Source of the DNA: Podarcis raffonei | Taxonomy: Eukaryota; Chordata; Lepidosauria; Squamata; Lacertidae | DNA: 64,000 bases | Direction of reading: 5' to 3' | Assembly: GCF_027172205.1 (NCBI RefSeq) | Contig: NC_070607.1 | Span: forward strand, 23,846,069 to 23,910,068 | Part shown: in pieces, positions 1 through 11,900 of the stretch | Position numbering within the stretch: position 1 is the first letter of the stretch | Layout of the letters: each line of letters starts with the position of its first letter | The notes under the pieces: generated by a model | What the model saw: only the letters and a program-made list of their open reading frames with translations | What the model was told of the DNA's origin: nothing | Database searches by the model: none | Position numbers and translations under genes: made by a program

Positions 1-706
1 CACTGACTGCCAAATTAATTATCGCCCTGGCTTTTGCATCTCCTTTCGACCAAGCATTAGTCACAGGGTCAGGAGGGTCATCAGTTACATAGGTCCATAC
101 TTCTCTAGAGGTCAAAAGCGCCTCCACCCGAAAAGACCATAAACTATAGTTCTCATCTGTTAGCTGTGGGAAGACCAGAGCCTTCTCAGCTTCAGGAACC
201 CGGTCAACCATTCTGGAACTCTTCCAGACCCACAGAACTACGCTAACAGGAGAAGGAGTTTTCAAACCTTTCTCAGAGTCCAAAAATATGCAGTCATCCA
301 CTCAGCAGCTGGGCCCATAACCAAAGATGTTGGCTGTTTGCAGTATGGTAACGCTGCAGAGAGCTTGCTGGGGAGACCATGCATTAAAAAGAAAGGACTC
401 AAAAATAACTTAAGGTTTTAATAAGAAAAACAAAAACTCCTTTTACACTAAATACATTAACAACCAAACCAGACCCAACCACCAACCCATCCCCCAGGGT
501 AATGGGAGAGCTAGGTGCTGCTCCTTATATACTACACCCAAATGCTGACACACCTTAATCAAATACAACTCAGCAGCACCTGCTACGTTTCACAGCTGTA
601 AAGCTGGGTCTCGTTATCTTACTCTGGCCCTTGCTCTGGCCCCTTAAAGACATACACATTGGGTGGAACAATGATGAACCTTTACATTTAAATAAACCAT
701 TCAACA
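1..706 (-). mobile_element. Ty1/copia-type LTR retrotransposon, 5' part (runs off the left edge)
   Basis: Fossil element. A 379-bp LTR (328-706) has TGTTG/CAACA ends. Next to it, at about 308-326, is a primer-binding site complementary to the anticodon region of initiator tRNA-Met, the half-tRNA priming known from Drosophila copia. A Gag start follows on the minus strand from 211 to the edge, with the family motif LTDENYSLWSFRVEALL and a W-x-x-x-D-A-K-A stretch. The frame is open in the part seen; the rest lies outside the window. Confidence 0.8.
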
Positions 707-1502
707 GGGAACAGGTGCCATTCTTAGCTTCAGGCCCTTCTTCCTGGACATATTTTGGCTAACATAGATGTCTGCAAGGAGAAAGCCAATGTATGGACCA
801 ATGGACCATTTCAAATGATGTTCATCAGTCATTGCGGCTGAGCTGCCATACCTGCAGAGGACAAAAGCACCGTAGGGGTGGGGCTTAAAGCTTACTGGGA
901 GGGAGAAGGGCGAGGTTGATTTGGTGCAAAGGCACCAGCAGAACCAACCCGACACACCCAAGAGTGTGTTTGCACGGCACAGACTTCTCTGCCGCCTCTC
1001 CCTCCAGGTAAGTCACGGAGGTGCCACCGCCCTGCTGACCACTAGTAGGAGGAAAGCTGCCACTGAGCAATAGCAGCTTAAAAACAAACAAACTTAAGTT
1101 TTTTTAAAGTCTTCTTAGCTGCTGTGGCTGACCATAGCAGCATAGAGAGGTGGTGGTGAAGGTGGCTGTGCTGCTGCTGCAAAGTGTCTGGGAAATTGCA
1201 GTCAAATCTAGCTATGCATGAAGGGGTTAAGATTCCTAGACTCAACTAGGTCACGCCCCCCTCTTTTCTGATGAGGGAGTGAAGCCTTCTCTTCCTGTTC
1301 CCTCTCTCCCCATGCCACATACCACACCAGGAAGGACATGTATAAGCAAGCTCCAAGCTCAGAGCATGTTTTTGAAGAGATTTCTCTGTATTTTCTACCA
1401 AAGAGTATTCTGCCTGTGTGCTCTTTGCTGCTGCTTCGATAAATGCACAAATCAGACCTTTGGGGCATTTTGTAAGTAAAGTATTTTAAACTTACTTAGC
1501 AG

Positions 1503-1650
1503 CAGTGCTTTTTTTCTAGGGGGGACACAGGGGTATGCATACCCATAAACATTTTGTGAATCTAAGTTTGGCCTCATTGAGGGGCAGTATTTCAATTTGA
1601 GTAGGAAAATGAGAGTACCCCTTAAGATTTTTTTTAGAAAAAAAGCACTG
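1503..1650. mobile_element. hAT-type MITE with 8-bp target-site duplication
   Basis: Terminal inverted repeats CAGTGCTTTTTTTCTA and TAGAAAAAAAGCACTG, flanked on both sides by CTTAGCAG (1495-1502 and 1651-1658). A relative lies at 62821-62980. Confidence 0.85.
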
Positions 1651-3430
1651 CTTAGCAGTGTGTGGTCTGTTCATTGAGGGGGGCGTTAAAAGAGGGGAGC
1701 GCTGGATGCAACGAAACAGGACAAAAGGGTCTAACAACCTATATTCCTAAAGCTATACTGCTGTTTGACTGGGGGCTCTCTCCTGCTGGAGGGCAAGTTT
1801 ATCTTGTGTTTTGAACCCAGGCACCCAGGTGATTCTCGTGTTATTTACCTCATACATGTGTGTCACAGGGACTCATATTTTCCTTCCACAAAGAGAAGGC
1901 TTGGCAGTGGGGGAGCTATCTGCCAGACTATGCCAAGTCTGGCACCGGCCCTTTGCTTCTGTTCTTGGAGAGAGTTCTTAACCATTAGTTACCAGCCATT
2001 GGCTGGCCTTTTCTGTTCTGCGATTAGTAGGATTCCCCCAATGTATGTAGGTAGGCCAAGACAGTTCCTACACACCATGACCTCAAGCTTTACTCTAGCA
2101 CTTAGCCAATAGCTCTTAAATTCCTATGGCTGGTACCCAGAAAATGCCATGTTCCAAAATGCTAACTCAGCCGTACTTTCTTGGCACATGTAGTCACTTC
2201 GGTTTTCAATGCAATTCCACTGGTCTCTCCTCCTAAGAATTCTCTTGCCACAACCATCAACACCAGGTTTGGAAAGGGTATGAGCTTTAGAGTGCAATGG
2301 GGGTTATATTATATTTGCAGCTGCAAAGCCCAGCTTGCTGTGGTGACACTGGTCAGGGGCGATTGGCACCGCCAATGGGGAGCAGTGTCCTCTAGTGTCC
2401 CTGATCTGCAACTGCAGGTACACAGCTCAGGGAAGGAAGCGAAGAGAGGTCTTCATAATCAACCACACACCCGTTTTGCTTTAAAGAAGGAAACCTGCTC
2501 CTTCTTCCATTGCAATTGGGGCAGTTCTGTTTGGACACATTGAACGGCTGTTCCCTGCAACCCTCAGGTTTGGTTTGCAGTTAAGGTTGCCAGCTCTGCG
2601 GGTAAAATATCCTCACTGGGGTGAAGGAGGACAGCAGAGAAACCAGGGAGTGGTGGACTAGCTTATCAGGATGTGCAGATTCTGCAAGGCTTCTGTGCAA
2701 AATGAGGGGAAGACACTCTCCGGAGCTCCTTTGAGAGGAGGCATGGATAGAAATGTAATCAATAAAAATAAAGACTTGAGCGTTTTAAGGAAAAAGTTGT
2801 TTTTATTTCACTTCACGACTCCTGGTTTTGACTTGTGAAAACACGAACATTTCTGTTCTGCAGCGTGAGGTGTCAGGGAGGTGTCTCGCAGACAGGTAAT
2901 TTTGCAATGTATTTGAACTTTGAGAAATTCCAGTTGCTCTCGTGACTATTGAATTATATTCTTCCTCTCCAGACCGGTTTCCTGTTTCAACACTTTATTG
3001 CTAAAACACATAAATACAACCATGTTATTCTGTAGTTATTTCATTTAACGTTATTATTATTAATATTATTATTAATTAACCTATAGCAGGATTCTTAAAA
3101 AGAAAAAAAGACAACCTACATATCCCCTACTGCTGCAATTCTTTCCTGGTAACATTTTACTAACAATCCAACTTCCTTTGTATGGAATGACACAGCTAAT
3201 GACCTAATCTTGAGATCATTTATGTGAACCAAGGCCTCAGTTCTAGCTGTTGTTGGCATCTGTCTGTCTCGGGAGACAATGCTAAATACTTCCATCTCAT
3301 ATTAAGAGCAATGGGCAAAAGACAAGTTGCCTATATACCTGCCAGTTCATTTAAATTTGACATTATACACCAGTTGCTTGAGGAGCTGAACAGTGTGAAT
3401 TTGTTTATCACGAGCACAATGTGGTTATTG

Positions 3431-3436
3431 TTTATT
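3431..3436 (-). terminator. possible poly(A) signal of the reeler-microexon gene
   Basis: The + strand TTTATT reads AATAAA on the minus strand, about 335 bp after the stop codon. No other evidence for use. Confidence 0.3.
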
Positions 3437-3769
3437 GGAATTGTCAAGGTAAAATGAAAACGTTGCCGCCTACAATCACATTTGGGACTCCATTTACTAT
3501 GAGGTATATTCTTAGGTTAAGTGAAAGTTTGTTCACTTTCTGGAGCCTCAAGTGGCGTGTAACAAATTTAAGTCTCGTGCATATAATCTTCTGGTGCCCC
3601 TTCCTTTATATGGTTCCCTTGGGTTTGGGAAAGCTTCCCTGGGATCGCACAGAAAATCCATCAGATGCAACCCATAATACAAATGTCTCTGCAATATTCA
3701 AAGAGTAGGTATAAAAGACTATCATACTTTGAGATTCATCTTTGTATAATAAGAGCTGATATTTACCAC

Positions 3770-3808
3770 TCAGCATCTGTTTTTGTTGTAGGAAGAAGTA
3801 TCTATCCC
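3770..3808 (-). CDS. reeler-microexon gene, exon 28: last coding exon
   Basis: Coding part of 39 nt with the stop: GIDTSSYNKNRC then TGA at 3770-3772. Acceptor CTCTCTCTCAG. It resembles exon 25 (GITYDSNPC), so the end of the gene looks like an array exon whose donor side gave way to a stop. The 3' UTR end is not fixed; an AATAAA lies about 335 bp further on. Confidence 0.68.
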   Translation of the reverse strand, partial: GIDTSSYNKNRC

Positions 3809-5906
3809 CTGAGAGAGAGAAATACAAAATCAGAAATTACTTTGCCAAGTGTGAATTATGTAAGTTCACCCTTAAATGTGCATGAAATTGAATTTCTCTC
3901 ATACACGTGGTTCTTACACCTTTGTCCATACAAGACTACAAGCATATATACAACTCACCCCTTGCATTGTCAAACTGATCACCCTCCTCTGCTTGTTTCC
4001 TCTAATCCCCTTCCCTTCTGTGTGTCTTGTATTATTATTTATTATTTAAATTTGTATACCGCCTTTCATCCGAAGATCCCAGGATGGTTCAGAACAGAAA
4101 ATAAGGTTAGCAAGCCTGAGGACGAGGCTTGCATTTGTTTGTTTGCTACTGAAGTGGGCCACTTTGGCAGACAGTGTTTGTTGGAAAAGCAGGATAAAGA
4201 TATAAGAAAACAAACAACAATTGATGGACACTCTTGGATTGTCTTGAAGAAGTAACAGGGCCAAGGCGCTAACTGACTCTCACCACTCGCTTCTGAAATT
4301 GGCTTTAAGGAAAACTTGGTTGCTGACAAGGGCATTAGAAGGACAGAATCATATATATATAACTTTGTCAGGTAGCAAATCATAATAAAACTTAAGAGAA
4401 AGAGAACATACCGGAGGACAAGCGTTGGGGTTGCCTTGATATTGTGAGCCACCCTAAAGAAGACAAACGGAGTGAGGAGGGGAGGAAAACACATTAAAAT
4501 AGTTCTTGTCAGTTGAATTTCAGAAATCTAGTGTTCAGAATCCTTTTGGGGGCACTCAGAATAAGGGGAAATTATTTTGGCTCACAGGAATTTAAAAGAA
4601 AATTTAGAAATGTGTGGAAACGGCCGAAATGCTTTCTTGCACGAGCAAACTCCCTTGAAAGGAATAGGAGATGTGCAACAGTGCAATGGAGTTTGTGAAG
4701 GAGAACTTTCTAGTGAGTTGATGTCCTGTGTTGTCTCCGCACCAATGGACATTTTCTGATCATGCGTTATATTCTGATCCCAATGAAAATGTCTAAAGAT
4801 CTGCACGCCATCTGTTTCTGGCATAGGTCCCCTGTGCCCTTCCAGTATTCTGTCAGCACATTTGCTGCCATGTTTTGCATTTGTGTACTTCCTTATGGGC
4901 ATTTTCAGATCCTTTCTCCCAGTTAAAGTGCCTGAAAATCAGTGCATCATCCATTCGTCATACACTGGGAAGAAACAGCTAAAGGATACAACCCCTACCT
5001 GGCCATAGGTGCTTTGTGAAGAAGACGACGATGAATAAGATGATGATGATGAAGATGATGATGATGAAGGCGGTGATGCTTGGCCCTGTAAAGCAGCACA
5101 AAATCAATAATCACACACAAATGCTACCATCTTCTCTTATTTGAGTGGAAAATGCACGATAATTTCCATGACGGAGGTAGAGTTGCAAATGCTGTTGGCT
5201 GCTCAAGAGATTGCTTGTTTGAAATTCTAAATAATGCACCACACTATTTCTGCATATTCTATTTCATGGCCTTTCCCCAAAACTCTGGGGAATTTGCCAC
5301 ACCAAAAAATGTGTTTGGGCTGCTTCTCTTCTTAGATTCCGATCACTTGAGCAGCTTTCAACTTGCTCCCCCAATGTTTATTGCTGTCTAGAGGGAGACT
5401 ATTGTGCAACAGCATAGCAAGAACAGTGGGGAAAGAGGGAACCCAGAACATTTATTCCATGAAAAGTTGTGGGATTTCAGCAGGACATGCACCAAATCAG
5501 CATGTCTGCCCCAAAACATTGGCAGGTGCGAACAGTATTCAAAGCAGAATCATTTAAAGCTAACCCGATACCATCAGTTGCACAAAGCATCATGAAGGCA
5601 CTTGAATAAGGTCATCTTCAGGAGCTTTTATCCATTATATTTGCATTTAGTTAGACCCCAAAACTAGATGTTCTATTGACATATGTCTTTTATGTGAATG
5701 GAATGGAAATCTTACCTGGTTGCAGGGATTGCTGTCATATGTAATCCCCTGTTTAAAATGAATGTTAATTCTTGTTATTGTTAGGTTTGCATTTTTTAAA
5801 GCATTTATCATTTTTTTCCCGTCCCTTAAAGTCCTGGATCATGGATCTGAGCACATCTGTACTTAAAACCAGCACCACTATGTATGCAGACCCATGGCTA
5901 GAGTGC

Positions 5907-5978
<72 letters not shown>

Positions 5979-8900
5979 TCCATGCAAAAACACAAGCACC
6001 CACCCTTTCCCCCTTCTCTCTCTTTCCTCCTTAGAAAGCAGAGAGAGAAAGTATTTCAGTGATACATTCAATATACAGTGGTACTTCGGTTTTTGAACAT
6101 CTCAGAAGTCTAACATTTTGGTTTTCGAATGCCAAAAACCTGGAAGTAAATGCTTCCGTTTTCGAATGTGCCTTGGAAGTCGAACGGCTTCCACTGAGTG
6201 TTGTTCCCCCCCCCCCCAATTTTCTCTATTAAATTTGCAGACCGCCCTTTGCACCTCAGTTTTCAAATGTTTCGGAACTTGAACGGTCCTCTGGAACGGA
6301 TTACGTCTGAAAACCGAGGTACCACTGTATATGAAACACATGGCAAGAATTGCACTCATTCTCATATTGTTGACATGTAGACAAAGCCTCAAAGGGGGTG
6401 TTGCCATGCCAGGATAAAGGTTAAGATAATAGCACTTCCTTCCATGGAAAAGCAATTCTACACCAGCATTGGTCCAAGAATAATTTATATCTAAAGATCT
6501 GCTATGTGCAAATATTTGTATATTACCAATTCTAGTACTGTTTGCTATCAGAAGTAACAAGGAATTGCAGAGCTTCCCTATTGTATACTTTACATTTTGC
6601 TCACATCTTCTCCTTCTCAACAAACTGTTCTATTGTAAGACAACCGATACTGAGACTGCTTCCAAAATATTATCAAATAAAAGAATATACCTTGCCGCAG
6701 GGACTGCCACCGGCTGAATAAGATCCACCCTGCTTTAAAAACAAAGAAATAAAAAAATGTACTATTGCCTTCAGAGTAATATATTTTCTACACACATTCC
6801 CTCCATTTGTGTTTTGTTTGCTGTTGTTTTCTTGCGGTCTATAATTGTTTTAACACTCCTTCCCAGAATTTTTTTTATTAAAAAAAAATCACTTCAAAAC
6901 AATAAAATACTGCCACCATTCACATGTTAGGCCTGAGATAAAGCGACTGGTCTGGAGTCACACAGCCAGCATCTTGGGCTAAGCAAGGGTATTAAATCAG
7001 ATTTCACAGTTCTGAGTCCAAAACTGTTTAAACCACTACACAACCTGGATAGCTCAGTTGGTTAGAGCATGGTGCTGATAATGCCAAGGTTGCAAGTTCG
7101 ATCCCTGTGTGGGACAGCTACGTATTCCTGCACTGCAGGGAGTTGGACTAGATAATCCTCAGGGTTCCTTCCAACTGTACAATTGTATGATTTCACATGC
7201 ATATATACCTGTTTGCCAGAGGAGCTGCTGCCCTGTGAGCTTGAAGACTGGCCCTGTGAAGAAAAGCAGGCAATGACCATTAAGGATCTTGTGGAGAAGG
7301 GCTAGCACAGGCCAATTTCTTTGCCCAATCCCTACAAAGCCGGGGTTGGCAAAGCAGCTTACATCGAGCAGTTCGCCTGTCTTAATTATACAGACACCAC
7401 CAGCAGCTCAATCTGATGTCCAGGGAGAAAAATTTGCCAAGAGCCCAGAATGGAATGTGGGTAGTGGCTCCTTGGAAGACACTTTCCCCATAAATTTCAG
7501 GAGACGTAGAGTGTCTCCATGCTGTTAACTTTTCCTTCCTTCCGATATCATTGCTGCTGAGCTACAATTGCTGTCTTGTACAGCTTGCGTCCTTTGCCCC
7601 CTCCCCAATAGACTCTACTCTCTACCAAGGAACCACCACCTCCACTTCTTCTCTAGAAGGAGGCCTACAAGGTCATCCAACCATCTTAGGGACTCCAATC
7701 CAGATTTGTGAGGGGTTTTCTCCTTAGCTTTTTCTTCTCCCAAAGATATTCTACAAGGCAGCAGAGGTTTAGGATCAGAGTTTTCTTTCTCCCAGATGGG
7801 CTACCTTCCCAGGTTGATGAGCCCCATCTGCTCCTCACATTTGATATGAAGTATATATGTGTTTGTATGTACCTGTATGCCAACAGAGCTACCGCCCTGT
7901 GATCCTGAAGGCTGACCGCCCTGTGAAGAAAAACAAGACATCAACCTTGCTGCTGTGAGTTCATATTTTTGAGATAAAGTCAACATTTGCTATAAAGTGT
8001 ATAATATATAAGTATATACCTGTATGCTAACAGAGCTACCGCTCTGTGATCCTGAAGGCTGACCCCCCTGTGAAGAAAAACAAGACATCAACCTTGCTGC
8101 TGTGAGTTCATATTTTTGAGATAAAGTCAACATTTGCTATAAAGTGTATAATATATATGTATATACCTGTATGCTAACAGAGCTACCGCCCTGTGATCCT
8201 GAAGGCCGACCCTCCTGTGAAGAAAAACAAGACATCAGCCATGCTATTGTTAGTCATTTCTTTTGGGTTCCCTTCAAATGTGGCCCTCAGAAGGTTGGGC
8301 TACATTAAAATCCAGCCCTCAGGCTGAAAGATCCTTGCTTTAAAGAGGTACCTAGCACACACAAAAACCCTGTCCCTATGTGTCTGAAATTTGGCAGCAC
8401 TGATATCTTCAGAAGGAGCTACTCAGCTTAAAAGGTTCATACAAGTCTGATGAAAACTGAAGCATTTATTTTCCTCCTCATAGGCGATGGATCAGTCAAC
8501 CAAGGTTCAGAAAACAAGGTAAGGCAACCCTCCACCAAGGATCCGTGAGGAAGTACAATTTCTGTACATGCCACCAAGCTAACACTACCCAGCAGGTGCC
8601 AAGGGTTGTGTGTGCGTGTATTTTCTTTGCATAACCCTAATAGTTACCTGGATGGTAACACGGACAGTTTCTGATGAGCCACCCTGAGGTTTCAAACCCT
8701 GTAGTAAAAGAATGATGAGGGTTATTGAAGCTGCTTTCCTATAAAAATCGCACACAAAATTATTATTCCAGTTCAGGTCACACAACTCTATCCTGTCTTA
8801 GAGGACATACCAGCCAGGAAGCTAGGATCTTAGCGTCTCCCCAGCAAGAACAGAACAGCAACAGGAAATTCCAGACTTCACCCAGATACAACTGAGATCA

Positions 8901-11900
8901 ATGTCACTTAGGGATTGTCTACACTTCCACTGCAGTCCTAACCATGCCTACTCAGAAGTAAACGCCTCTGAATTCGATGAGGCTTGTTCCCTGGAAAGCA
9001 GGGTGCTTTACCTGAGAGTTAATCCCACCAAATTAAATGGGACTCTGCTCTACAGAATTGCACTGTGGAAGGACTTTATTATTGGGTACACAAAGAACTA
9101 CTGTTGGCACCTGCCATAGAATGGAAGACCCAATTCATTTGGGGGCATTAGCAGCCTTCTGCTTGCTTGTCCCTCTTAGCCATACTATTGCCAACCAATC
9201 TAAGAGCGACATTATCAGGAAAGTAGCCAACGTTTAAATAGAACGGTGAATGTGTATATACCTGTGTGCCGCCGAAGGAGCTGGTACTCTGCGAGTTTGA
9301 AAGCTGGTTCTGTTACAAAGAAAAACAGACATCAACAAGGCTATTCTTGACCAAAATTTTTGGCAGTTAGAATTTTATTTCGGAAAAGCAAGCAACATTT
9401 TATATAAACCTTACTACTATATAATGAAAACAGATGTCCTTGATTAAAAAAGGCAATCCAAAATGGAAACATTCGGATTCGGAGAGAAATTCAAAAAAGT
9501 TCACATTTAAAGGCAAATTTATCAAATTCACATTTTCCTGAACAGAAGGAGAACCGAAACACAGCTGTGTTTCAAAATCTGCAATTAACCAAATTTTGAA
9601 ATGCAGTTCTCTAACCCAACAGTGTTTACAAAAATGCATATATGACGAGAGTATGCATAAATATGAAAATATTTTACAAAATATATAATATATAAAAATG
9701 TATTGGGGAAATGTATTTGTTAAAACATGTACATTAGTCAAAAGTGCATATGAAAATGTGTTTCTGAGGAGAAATTGGCTCAAAAATTCTGATGAATTTT
9801 CAAGAGGAATTTAAAAAAAGATAAATTGCAATTTGCTGCAGAAATGCGGAGAACTAAATTTAAGGTGGGGGAAATGAGAAAATAAGAGGATCAAAATTGA
9901 AAGCTCTTTCCATCCCTACTTCAGAGTTTATTTAAGAAATGGGGTAGGAGGGGAGCAAAACAAGGACACAATATTTATTAATGTATTTAAAATTATGAAC
10001 ACCATCCAGTCAAATCCAAGGTAATGTGGAATGGAGGTGCTTACCTGATTACAAATCTTGACGTTATAGGAGGATGAAGTCTGTAAAAGAGTAAAGGAAT
10101 TACTTCATTGAGAAACAGGTTTTCTGAACACAACCTTTAAGACATCAAAACAATAAATGTTTCTAGATCCTGTGCAAATTCGAAAGCTCCCATCTGGTGG
10201 TGGTATGTTGCCATCACAAATATGCTGCTGCTACTCTAGAGGTGGGGAGTGAATTTGCCACAATCCTCCTTCCCTGTAAAATGGCCTGAAGTGGATTGTC
10301 CCAGGGGAGGATAGGGGGTTGGTACATATATTGCCATCGTGACTAGTAGCCAGTAATAACCTTTCCCTCCATTTCCCACCATTAAACCCCATTTTGGTAA
10401 CCATCGCACCATCTGTGGCAACTTCCATAGTTTGAATATGTGCTCTATGAAGGAGCGTTTCCTTTTGCCTGTTCTGAACCTACCACAACTGAGCTTCTTT
10501 GGATGACAGTCTTTTATCAGGTTTTGTTTTGTTTTTTTAATCCCCACGCCATTGCATAAGCACACCACATAGGAGGGAAAATAGTAATATTATTATAAAA
10601 TATAAATATAAACAAGTTATGGTGAAGACGAATCACTCACCTTATCACAAGCCGGACCACCTTTCCCACCCTGTGAAAACAAAATCAAGAAATCAGGGAG
10701 CTGGCTGCTTATGTGCCTGTTTCAATGTAACATGCTTCACATTTATAGTATATTCCTAGTTCTCCTCTTCAACACATTGGCTAACAGATGTAGCCATGAA
10801 CTGCGGCCCCCTTTTCAACCCAGCCATCTCCACTGCATTTTGGTGAAGCTTCTGTTCTAAGACGCAGAAGTAAAACAGAAATAAGTTTACAGCCAGGACT
10901 GGCTTACTACAATGCCCATAAGTGGGAAACGTCATTCCCCCCATGCCAAATTTCCTTTGTCACTGAACAATAGTTACCTCCTGTACGGTAATACGAACAG
11001 TTTCTGATGAACCACCTTGAGGTCTGGAACCCTGTAGAGAGAGAATAATGAGGGTGGGATGAGTTAGAAAGGGGTTGTTGTTTTAAAAAAATTAAAATGA
11101 TACACAGAGTGACTTCCAAGTAGTAAAATCATCCAAATTACAGTCAAATATGAAAACTTAAAAGAAATCATGCAGCGACTGTGGCATTGTAGAATTACCC
11201 TGTAAAAGAGCTTTGCGGTTGTTTCACCAAAAAAACAACAAAACTGTTTGCCCATCATCACAGAAAGGAGTTGATAAGATCAAAAGGAGAAATGTACATT
11301 TCATAAAACAGCGTTGTCGATAACACAAACACAGCAGCATTGGGACGGGATGAAGAAAGACTTCTTACCTGGGAATAGATTATTCCACCAGCGTTAGCAA
11401 TTTTCTGAAAGAAAATAGGAACCATTTAATTTGGCTATGTTGCAGCTGGTGGAAAAGGCAGTAAAGCATATGAGCAAGTAATCTGAACCCTTGTCTACTC
11501 CTGGTTATCTATAGCCGTGGTTTTTAAACTGTGTTCCAGAGAACCTTAGAGAAGGAAGCTAGATGAGAATCTACTAAGAGAGCTATAAGTTCCTTGCAGT
11601 AGATCAGCAAGGATCCCTACTCCCAATTGTTTTTTAAAAGTAATCAGGAAAATGCTTTTTATTCTTCTTCATTAGGCTGCCAACATGAAGGATGGTGGAA
11701 AGCTGGGGTGGGGTGGGGAGAACCAGGAGCTGGATTTTTCTGTGACAGGATCGTGAGTATTGTTCTGCTATTAAAAACAAACTTCTGGGCATGTGATCAG
11801 AGGCCAAGCATAGGAAGCTGCCTTATACTGAGCCAATCCATTGGTCCATCTAGCTCGGACTGGCAGCAGCTTTCCAGGGTTTCCAGCCTTAGCTGGAGTT

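Larger units (their letters stand above)
7873..8245. repeat. 147-bp tandem repeat carrying an exon
   Basis: Units start at 7873, 8020 and 8167. Each holds a 48-nt exon plus 99 bp of intron; the third intron part breaks off after about 30 bp. The two full intron parts differ at only a couple of bases. Confidence 0.9.

Noticed and set aside
1008-1025. CTCCAG|GTAAGTCACGG on +, a perfect donor
   Set aside because: No partner acceptor or coding frame was found; one good donor motif is expected by chance.
3665-4255. 196-codon open frame on +
   Set aside because: Antisense to the last exon and intron of the reeler-microexon gene; it runs through a LINE tail and has no domain.
5765-6062. open frames with Arg-Glu or Ser-Leu runs
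   Set aside because: Artefacts of the (TC)n(AC)n microsatellite.
7046-7192. tRNA-like sequence with A and B boxes (also at 37790)
   Set aside because: Lacks a tRNA acceptor stem, has a CR1-like tail and occurs several times: a SINE, not a tRNA gene.
7873-8245. regularly spaced repeats that might suggest a CRISPR-like array
   Set aside because: The units are exon plus intron with splice sites in a vertebrate gene, and the spacers are near-identical.
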